In this document: positions 9,019-17,198 of the stretch, piece by piece
Layout of the letters: each line of letters begins with the position of its first letter
Numbering within the stretch: position 1 is the stretch's first letter
Assembly: GCF_000716715.1 (NCBI RefSeq)
Contig: NZ_JNYJ01000006.1
Location: 173,616-237,615 of the forward strand
Direction of reading: 5' to 3'
Source: Dactylosporangium aurantiacum
GTDB lineage: Bacteria; Actinomycetota; Actinomycetes; Mycobacteriales; Micromonosporaceae
DNA: 64,000 nucleotides
Program-made: the position numbers and the translations under genes
The notes under the pieces: model-generated
What the model saw: only the letters and a program-made list of their open reading frames with translations
Told to the model about the DNA's origin: nothing
Databases searched by the model: none

Positions 9019-10911
9019 GTGACCGCGGTCAGCGCGGGGCGCTCCCGCCGTGAGGCGCTGGACCTGGCGCGGCAGAGCCGCCGCCCCAGCCGTCTCGGCG
9101 GGCCCGCCGGCGCCGCACCCGGCCCGGACCACCACCGCAGCGGCGACGCGGGCTTCGTGACACTGCTGCGGCAGGTGTGGCGCAGCGCCGCGCAGGCGCC
9201 GGACCTGCACCAGGCCGTCGACACCATGCTGACCCTGGACGGTCACGTGCCCGCCGAGGTGCCGCTGCGCGCACTGGCCACGCCGGCCGCGTGCGCCGTG
9301 GCGGCCCTGTGGGGCGCGAGCTGGCAGGGCGAGCACCGGTGCCGGGAGCTGCCGACCGCCGGCCGGACCGCGTACACCGGCGAGGTCGGCCTCGGCACCG
9401 ACGGCCGGCTGCTGATCCGCACGCCGGGCGAGCCGCCGCTGGACCCCGCCGCGCTCGTCGGGCGGCCCCGCCGCGTCCCCTGGTCCCGCATGGCGCTGGA
9501 GCGCTACCACACCACGCTCGCCCAGGCCCGGCTGCGCGCCGAGGAGGCCGCCGCCGACTGCCGGCGCTGGCTGGTCGAGCAGGGTGAGGAGGGGCGCGCC
9601 GCGATCCTCGACCGGCTCGAGCAGGCGACCCTGCGCACCGCGCCGTTCATCCTGTACCAGGAGGGCCGGCAGTACACGAACTTCCGCGACCGCAACACGA
9701 TCGTCGGCAAGACGCTGTGGCCGGGCCACCCGGACTGCGCCTACACGGCGCTGCGCTACCTGCCGCCGGACCTGTGGCCGACCCAGGACGTGCTCATGGT
9801 CGTGTGCCTCACCCTGCTGGTGCGCTCCGGCAGCCCCGGGCGCATCGAGGAGGCCAACGGCACCGAGCTCAACCTGGACAACATCGGCGACCTGCTGGAG
9901 CGGGTGCGCCGCACGTACGAGCGCGTCGGCGCCGGCACGCCGGTCGCCGCCGCCCCGGACACCCGGGTCGCGTCGCTGGACACGCTGGCCGGCGAGCTGG
10001 CCGCGCAGCGGGCCGCCGTGGCCGGGCAGGCGCAGCTGTACCGGGAGATCCACGGCGCGCTGCTGCACAAGGTCGAGCGGGTGGCCGCCGCGCCGGGGCC
10101 CGAGGCCTGGGCGCGGGAGGCGGCGCTCGTGGAGCGGCTGCTGGAGCGGCTGCCGGTGCACGGCGGCACCCTCGCCACGCTCGGCGACGCCCTGGAGGCC
10201 GACCCGTCCTGGCTGACCCGCCCGCACGGCGGCTTCGGCACCGGCCTGGAGTCGCTGGTCTACGAGACCGTCCGCGCCGCGACCGGCGTGTTCGGTGCCG
10301 ACTTCGCGATGAGCCGCGGCATGCGCCGCCTCGGCGCGCTCATTGAGGCGATGCGCGGCCAGGAGTGGCAGCGCATCGTCGGCTGGGAGCTGCCGGAGTA
10401 CTTCTGCTGCGTGGTGCCCGCCGCCGACGCCGACCGGCACTTCCCGGGCGGCCCGGCGAAGGTCGCGGACCTGGCGTGGGCGATGTCGTCGCGGATGCAG
10501 TACAACTCGTGGCACTTCGTGCCGGGCAATCTGCCCCCCGAGGCCGCCGCCCTGCGCCGCGACTACTTCGTGCCGCCGACGATGCCCGACATCGCGCACT
10601 TCTCCGACCAGCACCACCACGGGCACGTCACCGCCCGGGTCCGCTTCACCGTGCGCAGCCCGCAACCGGTGGAGATCCTCGGCCGGCAGTTCAAGGGCTT
10701 CATCGACCTGCGCCTGCTGCGCTGCGACGGCGCGCCGTTCGAGGAGGCCGACCTGCTCGCCGCGCACCAGGCGTCGCGGTTCATCGCCCGGGCCACCGGC
10801 CTCGCCGCCGACCTGGCCGCCGCCGGCGACCGGTTCGCGGTCACCGCGTTCGACTCCCGCTGGCACTGGACCACCATCCTGGCGGCCGCCGCGACCGGGA
10901 GCCGGCGGTGA
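9019..10911 (+). CDS. Uncharacterised cassette protein, possible KinJ/FzmP homologue
   Basis: A 630-aa protein that matches no enzyme fold I can name. Visible features are an N-terminal Arg-rich tail, a core with NFRDRNTIVGKTLWPGHPDC (about 217), a helical middle (about 320-400, LAAQRAAVAGQAQLYREIH) and a C-terminal half with WELPEYFCCVVP (about 455), MSSRMQYNSWHFVPGN (about 494) and a histidine cluster HFSDQHHHGHV (about 528) that could bind metal. It is the first gene of the amidase/glutamine synthetase/lyase/acetyltransferase set, and its stop overlaps the amidase GTG. By position it corresponds to kinJ/fzmP, proteins of unsettled function, perhaps in the N-N forming step. That match is from memory of gene order, not alignment. 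The GTG start has only a weak ribosome site; the frame stays open upstream to 8725. Confidence 0.7.
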   Translation: MTAVSAGRSRREALDLARQSRRPSRLGGPAGAAPGPDHHRSGDAGFVTLLRQVWRSAAQAPDLHQAVDTMLTLDGHVPAEVPLRALATPAACAVAALWGASWQGEHRCRELPTAGRTAYTGEVGLGTDGRLLIRTPGEPPLDPAALVGRPRRVPWSRMALERYHTTLAQARLRAEEAAADCRRWLVEQGEEGRAAILDRLEQATLRTAPFILYQEGRQYTNFRDRNTIVGKTLWPGHPDCAYTALRYLPPDLWPTQDVLMVVCLTLLVRSGSPGRIEEANGTELNLDNIGDLLERVRRTYERVGAGTPVAAAPDTRVASLDTLAGELAAQRAAVAGQAQLYREIHGALLHKVERVAAAPGPEAWAREAALVERLLERLPVHGGTLATLGDALEADPSWLTRPHGGFGTGLESLVYETVRAATGVFGADFAMSRGMRRLGALIEAMRGQEWQRIVGWELPEYFCCVVPAADADRHFPGGPAKVADLAWAMSSRMQYNSWHFVPGNLPPEAAALRRDYFVPPTMPDIAHFSDQHHHGHVTARVRFTVRSPQPVEILGRQFKGFIDLRLLRCDGAPFEEADLLAAHQASRFIARATGLAADLAAAGDRFAVTAFDSRWHWTTILAAAATGSRR

Positions 10912-12335
10912 GCGCCGGGCTGGGTGCGGCCACCACCCTGCTGCCGTCCTACGAGCCGATCGCGCACGACGGGCCGGCCGCGCTGCGGGGGCGGCTCGCC
11001 GGCACCCGGGCCGCGCTCGCCGCGGGCCGCCGCACCGTCACCGAGCACGTCGGCGCCCTGCTGGAGCGCATCCGCGCGGTCGACGGCGAGCTCGGCGCCT
11101 ACGTCACCGTCGGCGGCGAACCGGCGCTGCGCGCCGCGGCCGAGGCCGACCGGCGCATCCGCCGGCTCGGCCGGGACGCCTGGCGGCACCAGCCGCTGCT
11201 CGGCGTCACCGTCGCGGTCAAGGACCTCATCCAGACCGCGCAACTGCCGACCGGCCGGGGCTCGCTGCTGCGCAACGGCCGGCCGCAGGCCGACCCGCCG
11301 CTGGTCGCCCGGCTCCGCTCGGCCGGCGCCATCATCATCGGCAAGACCACCACGTCGGAGTACGGCTGGAGCGCCAGCACCGCGAGCCGGGTCGCCCAGG
11401 CGACCCGTAACCCGTGGTCGGCGCGGCACTCCGCCGGCGGCTCCAGCGGCGGGTCGGCGGCCGCGGTCGCCGCGGGCCTGTGCGACGCCGCGATCGGCAC
11501 CGACGGCGCCGGCTCCATCCGGATCCCGGCGTCGTTCTGCGGCATCGTCGGCTACAAGCCGTCGTACGGGCTGGTGCCGTACGTCCCGTCGTGCGCCGAC
11601 CGGCTCGCCCACGCCGGACCGATGACCGCCCGCGTCGCCGACGCGGCCGAACTGGCCAGGGTGATGACCGGCGCCGCCACCGGCGACCCGGACTCCGCCC
11701 TGCGCCACCCGGGGCGCCGCGTCGCCGGGCGGTCGCTGCGCATCGCCTGGATCGAGTTCCCCGGCACCAGTGACGAGGTCCGGCAGGCCGCGGAGCCGGC
11801 GATGCTCGCCCTCAGCGGGCTCGGGCACCGCGTCGAGCAGGTCGACCCGCCGTTCGCCGACCCGTATCTGGCCCTGGTCACCGTGCTCGCGGCCGCCGAG
11901 GCGGCCGGGACGGCGCCGCAGGACGAGGCGGACGCCGACCCGGGGCGGCTGGCGGTCGCCCGGCACGGCCGCACCCTCGGCGCCGCGGCGCTCGTGCACG
12001 CCGAGGAGACCCGGCTGCGGCTGCGGGTCCGGCTCACCGAGCTGATGCAGCGGTACGACGCCCTGGCCATGTGCACGGTCCCGACGGCGCCGTTCGCCGT
12101 GGACGCGATCGGCCCGGCGTGGGCCGCCGACCCGGCGGACCTGCTGTGGCTGGCCTGGGCGCCCGGCTGCTACCCGTTCAACCTCACCGGGCAGCCCGCG
12201 ATCTCGCTGCCGGCCGGTCGCACCGCGGCCGGACTGCCCGTCGGCGTCCAGCTCGTCGGCCCGGTCGGCGGCGACGTTCGGCTGCTGACCCTCGCCGGCC
12301 GGCTCGAGGCCGCACTCACCCCCGCAGCCGAATAA
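10908..12335 (+). CDS. Amidase-signature hydrolase (KinK/FzmO-like, predicted acetylhydrazine deacetylase)
   Basis: A 475-aa amidase-signature enzyme. The Ser-cisSer-Lys triad is visible: the lysine in VTVAVKDLI at about residue 105, the cis-serine in HSAGGSSGGSAAAVAAG at about 180, and the nucleophile serine in GTDGAGSIRIPASFCGIVGY at about 203. In the fosfazinomycin/kinamycin pathway the equivalent enzyme removes the acetyl group from acetylhydrazine to release hydrazine. That assignment is inferred from the neighbouring lyase, acetyltransferase and glutamine synthetase. The GTG start overlaps the previous stop (GTGA), so the pair is translationally coupled. Another amide substrate cannot be excluded from sequence alone. 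Confidence 0.88.
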   Translation: MSAGLGAATTLLPSYEPIAHDGPAALRGRLAGTRAALAAGRRTVTEHVGALLERIRAVDGELGAYVTVGGEPALRAAAEADRRIRRLGRDAWRHQPLLGVTVAVKDLIQTAQLPTGRGSLLRNGRPQADPPLVARLRSAGAIIIGKTTTSEYGWSASTASRVAQATRNPWSARHSAGGSSGGSAAAVAAGLCDAAIGTDGAGSIRIPASFCGIVGYKPSYGLVPYVPSCADRLAHAGPMTARVADAAELARVMTGAATGDPDSALRHPGRRVAGRSLRIAWIEFPGTSDEVRQAAEPAMLALSGLGHRVEQVDPPFADPYLALVTVLAAAEAAGTAPQDEADADPGRLAVARHGRTLGAAALVHAEETRLRLRVRLTELMQRYDALAMCTVPTAPFAVDAIGPAWAADPADLLWLAWAPGCYPFNLTGQPAISLPAGRTAAGLPVGVQLVGPVGGDVRLLTLAGRLEAALTPAAE

Positions 12336-12346
12336 GGAGAGCGCCG

Positions 12347-13831
12347 ATGTACGTCCGTTCATGGCCCGCGCCGCTGCCCGCCGGGGTCGGCCGGCCCGGG
12401 TTCGTCCAGGAGTTCGGCCTGTGGAGCGCCGAGCAGCACGCCGCCGCGGAGCGCCTCGAGGCGTCCCTCGACGACGTGGACCTGGTCCGGCTGGTCTTCT
12501 GCGACCCGCACGGGCTGACCCGGTCCAAGACGCTGAGCGTCCCGGCGTTCCGCGCCGCGCTGCGCAACGGCATGGACTTCAGCCCCGGCCCGTTCATCTT
12601 CGACACCGGCCACGCCGTCGCGGTCGACTTCCAGACCGACCCGGGCGTCGGCGTCCCCGAGCTGCGCGGCGCCGGCGACTTCGTGCTCGTGCCCGACCCG
12701 CTGACGTTCCAGGTGCTGCCCGGCGGCGCCGCCCGCACCGCGTGGATCCTCGGCGACGAGTACCTGCGCGACGGCCGGCCGCACCCGCTGTCGACCCGGC
12801 ACGTCCTGCGCCGGGTGGTCGGCTCGTACGCCGACGCAGGCCTCACCCCGATCGTCGGCATCGAGGTCGAGTGGTACCTGACCCGCCGCCTGCCCGGCCC
12901 GCCGGGGCAGGAGACCAACGGCTTCGGTGCCCAGGCCGACGCGCCGCGGGTCGAGGCGGTCAACGCCGGCTACCAGTTCAACCTCGACGCCCGGTACGAC
13001 TCCGTCGCCGGCGTCACCGACCCGCTGGCGCTGCAGCTGGCCGGGCTCGGCCTGCCGCTGCGCTCGATGGAGCACGAGTCCGGGCCCGGCCAGGTCGAGA
13101 CCACCCTCGACCCGCTGGGCGCGCTCGACGCGGCCGACGCGATGCTGCTGCTGCGCGGCGTCGTCAAGCAGGCGTGCGCGCGGCGCGGGTACCACGCCTC
13201 GTTCATGTCGCTGCCCGGCCTGGACGGCTTCGACCCCAGCGGCTGGCACATCCACCAGTCCGTCGCGGACCGGTCCGGTCGCAACCTCTTCGCCGACGCC
13301 ACCGACCCGGACGCGCTGTCGGAGGCGGGCCGCTCCTACGTCGCCGGGCTGCTCGCCCAGGCGCGGGCCCTGTGCCTGCTGTCCGTGCCGACGGTCAACG
13401 GCTACCACCGCCTCGGCAAGGACTTCTCGCTGTCCCCGACGCGGATCGGTTGGAGCTTCGAGGACCGCACGGTGCTGGTGCGCGCCCTCGGCGGCGGCAG
13501 CAGCACCCACCTGGAGAACCGGCTCGCCGAGCCGTCCGCGAACCCGTACCTGGCGATCGGCTCGCAGCTGTACGCCGGCCTGACCGGGCTGCACGGCACC
13601 GCCGGCCCGGTGCCGGGGGAGGAGGCGACGGTGCCCGGCTCCCTGACCGAGTCCCTGGCCGCGTTCGGCGAGGGCGGCGCCGCCGACCTGCTCGGCGCGC
13701 CGCTGGCCGCCTGCCTGACCCGGCTCAAGCAGAGCGAGGCCGCCCGCTTCGCCGCCTGGTCGGCGCAGCAGCCGTCCCTCCCCGCCGGCGTGACGGCGTG
13801 GGAGCACCGCGAGTACTTCGAAGTCTTCTGA
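12347..13831 (+). CDS. Glutamine synthetase-like ligase (KinL/FzmN-like, predicted gamma-glutamylhydrazide synthetase)
   Basis: A 494-aa protein of the glutamine synthetase superfamily. It has an N-terminal beta-grasp region (VRLVFCDPHGLTRSKTLSV) and a C-terminal catalytic barrel with the metal-binding E-x-E in VGIEVEWYL (about 176), HESGPGQVETTL (about 245), the ATP-site SGWHIHQS (about 302) and a final EPSANPYLAIGSQLYAGL. In kinamycin and fosfazinomycin the corresponding enzyme ligates hydrazine instead of ammonia to glutamate, making the carrier gamma-glutamylhydrazide. It is not a housekeeping GlnA by context: it sits between the amidase and lyase genes. A good AAGGAGA ribosome site (12334-12340) fixes the ATG. 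Confidence 0.88.
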   Translation: MYVRSWPAPLPAGVGRPGFVQEFGLWSAEQHAAAERLEASLDDVDLVRLVFCDPHGLTRSKTLSVPAFRAALRNGMDFSPGPFIFDTGHAVAVDFQTDPGVGVPELRGAGDFVLVPDPLTFQVLPGGAARTAWILGDEYLRDGRPHPLSTRHVLRRVVGSYADAGLTPIVGIEVEWYLTRRLPGPPGQETNGFGAQADAPRVEAVNAGYQFNLDARYDSVAGVTDPLALQLAGLGLPLRSMEHESGPGQVETTLDPLGALDAADAMLLLRGVVKQACARRGYHASFMSLPGLDGFDPSGWHIHQSVADRSGRNLFADATDPDALSEAGRSYVAGLLAQARALCLLSVPTVNGYHRLGKDFSLSPTRIGWSFEDRTVLVRALGGGSSTHLENRLAEPSANPYLAIGSQLYAGLTGLHGTAGPVPGEEATVPGSLTESLAAFGEGGAADLLGAPLAACLTRLKQSEAARFAAWSAQQPSLPAGVTAWEHREYFEVF

Positions 13832-13846
13832 CGGGTGTGATGACCG

Positions 13847-15139
13847 ATGATCCCGAGATACAGCCGGCCCGAGATGGCCGAGCTCTGGTCGGCGGAGACC
13901 CGCCTCGCCACCTGGGTGCGCATCGAGGTGCTGGCCGCCGAGGCGATGGCCGGGCTCGGCATCGTGCCGGCCGCCGCGCTGGAGGACATCCGGCGGGCCC
14001 CGGTGCCCACGGAGCAGGAGGTCAGCGCCTGGGAGCAGGTCCGCGACCACGAGGTGCTGTCGTTCCTCGCCGCGTACTGCGAGCGGCTGCCCACCGCCTC
14101 GGCCCGCTGGGTGCACCTGGGCATGACCAGCTACGACGTCGTCGACACCGCGCTCGGGCACATCCTGGCCCGCGCGACGGACCTGCTCACCGGCGCCGCC
14201 GGGGAGCTGGAGCAGGCCCTCACCGACCTCGCCGTCGCGCACTGGGACACCGTCTGCATCGGCCGGACCCACGGCATGCACGCCGAGCCGACCACGTTCG
14301 GGCACAAGCTCGCCGGCTTCGCCTTCGCGATCCGGCGCAGCGTCGAGCGGCTCGCCGCGGCCCGCGCGGCGGTCGCGGTCGGCACGATCTCCGGCGCGGT
14401 CGGCACGTACGCGCTCGTCGACCCGGCCGTGGAGCGGCACGTGTGCGCCGCGCTGGGCCTCGGCATCGAACCCGCGCCGAGCCAGATCGTCGCCCGGGAC
14501 CGGCACGCGCAGCTCATCCAGGCGGTCGCCCTGCTCGGCGCGTGCGTGGAGCAGCTGGGGCTGGAGCTGCGACTGCTGCAGCGCACCGAGGTCGCCGAGG
14601 TCGAGGAGGCGCGCAGCGTCGCGTACCAGGGCTCCAGCGCGATGCCGCACAAACGCAACCCGACGAAGGCCGAGCGGCTCTGCGGCCTGGCCCGGGTCCT
14701 GCGCGGCTACGCCACGACGGCCCTGGAGGACGTCGCCGTCTGGCACGAGCGCGACCTGGCGCACCAGTCCGTGGAGCGGATCGTGCTGCCCGACGCGCTG
14801 ACCCTGGCGCACTACCAGGTGACCCTGGCCACCGAGGTGGTGCGCACCCTCACCGTGCGCCCGGAGCGGATGCGGGCCGCCGTCGGCCACACCCGCGGCC
14901 TGGCGGCGAGCTCGGCGGTCCTGGCCGAGCTGCTGCGCTCCGGCATGGAGCGGGAGCAGGCCTACCGGGCCGTGCAACGCGCGTCGGACCTGGCCGCCGA
15001 GACCGGCGGCACCCTGCGCGACGCCTTCGACGCCACCGTCGACCCCGAGGCGTGGGAACCCGAGTGGTACCTGCGCAACCACCACGCAGTGCTCGACCGA
15101 CTGAAGGAGCTCGATGCAACCAGTGACGCAGCGCGTTGA
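13847..15139 (+). CDS. Adenylosuccinate lyase-like enzyme (KinM/FzmR-like)
   Basis: A 430-aa member of the fumarase/aspartase superfamily, close in look to PurB (start IPRYSRPEMAELWS). Signature regions are GMTSYDVVDTAL (about 90), GRTHGMHAEPTTFGHK (about 140, general acid/base His) and the mobile loop GSSAMPHKRNPTK (about 264, catalytic serine). The motif reads TSYDV where PurB normally has TSSDV, consistent with a changed substrate. In the fosfazinomycin/kinamycin route this enzyme eliminates fumarate from N-acetylhydrazinosuccinate to give acetylhydrazine. The ATG chosen matches the PurB N-terminus. Its end overlaps the acetyltransferase gene by 26 bases. Housekeeping purine synthesis is unlikely given the neighbours. 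Confidence 0.88.
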   Translation: MIPRYSRPEMAELWSAETRLATWVRIEVLAAEAMAGLGIVPAAALEDIRRAPVPTEQEVSAWEQVRDHEVLSFLAAYCERLPTASARWVHLGMTSYDVVDTALGHILARATDLLTGAAGELEQALTDLAVAHWDTVCIGRTHGMHAEPTTFGHKLAGFAFAIRRSVERLAAARAAVAVGTISGAVGTYALVDPAVERHVCAALGLGIEPAPSQIVARDRHAQLIQAVALLGACVEQLGLELRLLQRTEVAEVEEARSVAYQGSSAMPHKRNPTKAERLCGLARVLRGYATTALEDVAVWHERDLAHQSVERIVLPDALTLAHYQVTLATEVVRTLTVRPERMRAAVGHTRGLAASSAVLAELLRSGMEREQAYRAVQRASDLAAETGGTLRDAFDATVDPEAWEPEWYLRNHHAVLDRLKELDATSDAAR

Positions 15140-15539
15140 CGGCGCAAGCCTTGACCTGGACGAGGTGCTGGCCGTGTACCGGGCCTCCGGCCTCGGGCAG
15201 CGCCGGCCGATCCACGAGCGTGACCGCTTCGCCGCCATGCTCCGCAACGCCAACCTCGTGATCACCGCCCGGCTGGACGGCGAGCTCATCGGCATCGCCC
15301 GCAGCATCTCCGACTTCGCCTACGCCACATACCTGTCCGACATCGCGGTGGTCCAGCGCCACCAGCGGGCCGGCGTCGGTCGCGCCCTCATCGCCGCCAC
15401 CCAGGCGGAGGCGCCCACCGCGAAGGTCATCCTGCTGTCCGCCCCGGCGGCCACCCGCTACTACCCGCACATCGGCTTCACGCCCCACGACTCGGCCTGG
15501 GTGCTCGACCCTGCCGTGTCCCCGGTTCCCACCCGTTAA
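15114..15539 (+). CDS. GNAT N-acetyltransferase (KinN/FzmQ-like)
   Basis: A compact 141-aa GNAT enzyme. The acetyl-CoA pyrophosphate loop is VVQRHQRAGVGRALI at about residue 79, and the late ATRYYPHIGF segment with Tyr is the usual GNAT C-terminal motif. In the related pathways this acetyltransferase caps hydrazinosuccinate so that the lyase can release acetylhydrazine. The start overlaps the lyase gene, so the two are co-translated. Substrate is inferred from gene context. Confidence 0.87.
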   Translation: MQPVTQRVDGASLDLDEVLAVYRASGLGQRRPIHERDRFAAMLRNANLVITARLDGELIGIARSISDFAYATYLSDIAVVQRHQRAGVGRALIAATQAEAPTAKVILLSAPAATRYYPHIGFTPHDSAWVLDPAVSPVPTR

Positions 15540-15572
15540 GCGGTCTCAGCCGTACCAGGAAGGAAGGCCCGC

Positions 15573-16364
15573 ATGTCGCGCTACGACTGGGGTAAGGCCA
15601 ACCCCGCGATCGAGGAGCTGCGCCAGGTCATCGGCAACGCCCGCGCCGCGGTGCTCAAGCACCCGATCTACCACCGGCTGAACACGCTCGAGGACGTCAA
15701 CGTCTTCACCGAGCACCACGTGTTCGCGGTCTGGGACTTCATGTCCCTGCTGAAGAACCTGCAGCGCAACCTCACCTGCGTCGACGTGCCGTGGGTGCCG
15801 CGCGGCTCGAACGAGAGCCGCCGGCTCATCAACGACATCGTCCTGGTCGAGGAGAGCGACGAGCTCGGCGACGGCTTCATCAGCCACTTCGAGCTGTACG
15901 TCGCCGGCATGCGGCAGGCCGGCGCCCGCACCGACGCGGTCGACGGCTTCATCGCCGCCGTCCGCTCCGGGCTGCCGGTGCGCCAGGCGCTGGTCGCCGC
16001 CCCGGTGCCGGCCGCGGCGGCCGACTTCGTGCGCACCACGTGGCGCTACATCGAGTCGGCCCCGCTGCACTGCCAGGCGGCGGCGTTCGCCTTCGGCCGC
16101 GAGGACCTCATCCCCGAGATGTTCGAGCAGGTCGTGAAGATCGACGACCAGGAGGGGCGGCTGGCCACCTTCAAGGACTACCTGGCCCGCCACATCGAGG
16201 TCGACGGCGAGCAGCACACCCCCATGGCGATGGCGATGCTCGCCGACCTGTGCGGCGACGACCGCACCAAGTGGGACGAGTGCGGCGCGACCGTCATCGA
16301 GGCGCTGCGCGCCCGGGTCGGCCTCTGGGACGGCATCGTCGCCGCCCTCGACGCCCGGCTCTGA
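15573..16364 (+). CDS. DUF3050 family protein, heme-oxygenase-like (putative diiron oxidase)
   Basis: A 263-aa, largely helical DUF3050 protein, recognised by [28 protein letters not shown] at the N-terminus, FISHFELYV at about 106, and [16 protein letters not shown] near residue 207. The Glu/His residues in TEHHVF, SHFELY and HIEVDGEQH could be metal ligands of a heme-oxygenase-like diiron oxidase (HDO), a superfamily that includes several N-oxidising biosynthetic enzymes such as SznF. It is the last gene before a terminator and lies 33 bases after the acetyltransferase, with an AAGGAAGG ribosome site, so it belongs to the cassette operon. A role in oxidising an N-N intermediate is my inference. 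I do not remember this family as a fixed part of kinamycin-type cassettes. Confidence 0.85.
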   Translation: MSRYDWGKANPAIEELRQVIGNARAAVLKHPIYHRLNTLEDVNVFTEHHVFAVWDFMSLLKNLQRNLTCVDVPWVPRGSNESRRLINDIVLVEESDELGDGFISHFELYVAGMRQAGARTDAVDGFIAAVRSGLPVRQALVAAPVPAAAADFVRTTWRYIESAPLHCQAAAFAFGREDLIPEMFEQVVKIDDQEGRLATFKDYLARHIEVDGEQHTPMAMAMLADLCGDDRTKWDECGATVIEALRARVGLWDGIVAALDARL

Positions 16365-16381
16365 CCCGGCCCGCCCCGCCG

Positions 16382-16413
16382 CGGAGGCGCCCACCACCCG
16401 GTGGGCGCCTCCG
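16382..16413 (+). terminator. Terminator after the cassette operon
   Basis: A perfect 13-bp inverted repeat (16382-16394 and 16401-16413) with a 6-nt loop, followed by TTGTCGT. It lies 18 bases after the DUF3050 stop and marks the probable end of the cassette transcript. Confidence 0.75.
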
Positions 16414-16463
16414 TTGTCGTGCCGTCCGCTGGGCTCATCCCCGCAGCCGAAGGCGAGGCGTCG

Positions 16464-16871
16464 ATGATCACCCGCGGCGGCGCACAGCCGGCCACGGCCG
16501 GCCCGGCGGAGAACTTCACCGGCGACGTCCGCGTCCAGCCGCTCTTCGCCGCCGAGGAGACCGCCCAGTACCTGGGAGCCTTCGTCAGGTTCCAGCCCGG
16601 CGCGCGCTCCGCCTGGCACACCCACCCGGCCGGGCAGCGGCTCGTCGTCACCGACGGCATCGGGCGCACCCAGCAGGAAGGCGGCCCGGTCGAGGAGATC
16701 CGCGCCGGCGACGTGGTGCGGTGCCCGCCCGGGGTCAGGCACTGGCACGGCGCCTCGCCGACCTCGGCCATGACGCACCTCGCCCTCACCGGCGTGCGCG
16801 ACGGGCAGGCCGTCGAGTGGCTGGAGCACGTCACGGACGAGCGGTACGACCCGGGACGGGACCGACCGTGA
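16464..16871 (+). CDS. Cupin-domain protein
   Basis: A 135-aa single cupin. It begins MITRGGAQPATAGPAENFTGDVRV and contains the metal-site motifs AWHTHPAGQ at about residue 50 and GVRHWHGA near 93. In motif 1, Gln stands where classic cupins have Glu, which is common in the small cyanide/mandelonitrile-type and quercetinase-like cupins. The reaction cannot be named. It lies just past the cassette terminator in the same direction and may still be a tailoring or stress gene of the cluster. The ATG was chosen because AGGCGAGG precedes it; the frame is open upstream only through the terminator. Confidence 0.85.
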   Translation: MITRGGAQPATAGPAENFTGDVRVQPLFAAEETAQYLGAFVRFQPGARSAWHTHPAGQRLVVTDGIGRTQQEGGPVEEIRAGDVVRCPPGVRHWHGASPTSAMTHLALTGVRDGQAVEWLEHVTDERYDPGRDRP

Positions 16872-17133
16872 CGGCCGCGCTCACGCCGCCCGGACCTGGT
16901 AGGGCTCGTCCACCGGGGTGACGCGCGGCGCGCCACCGCCCGGCCACCCGCGTGGCACGGTGGTGAGCGGCGCCGAGAACCCTGCGCCGAGCGGCAGGCG
17001 CCGCGGGTCGGAGCCGTCGGGCAGCGACTCCATTACGCGAGCGACGGACGGGTGGCGGAGACGACGGCGCCGGGGCGCGGCCGGTGGGGGATCCGGTCGC
17101 GGCCCCGGCGGGGTCGTGGCACGCGAGGGTGCC

Positions 17134-17164
17134 AGGGCCCGGCGGGGCGCAGGTCCGCCGGGCC
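17134..17164. terminator. Putative terminator of the M50 protease gene
   Basis: An 11-bp perfect inverted repeat (17134-17144 and 17154-17164) with a 9-nt loop lies 35 bases after the protease stop codon as read on the minus strand. Confidence 0.55.
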
Positions 17165-17167
17165 CGT

Positions 17168-17193
17168 GCGTGGTCGGGCGTGGTCGGGCGTGG
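17168..17193. repeat. Short direct repeat CGTGGTCGGG
   Basis: Two exact 10-bp copies (17168-17177, 17178-17187) and a partial third lie directly after the protease stop. No function is evident. Confidence 0.6.
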
Positions 17194-17198
17194 TGCGG

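Larger units (their letters stand above)
16872..17198. other. Non-coding gap between convergent genes
   Basis: I see no supportable gene in these 327 bases between the cupin gene and the end of the M50 protease gene. The gap contains an inverted repeat that could terminate the protease transcript and a short GTGGTCGGGC-type direct repeat. Open frames here are shadows of high G+C content. Confidence 0.6.

Noticed and set aside
17168..17193. Possible CRISPR-like or iteron repeat
   Set aside because: Only two exact 10-bp units without spacers; too short to be an array or origin.
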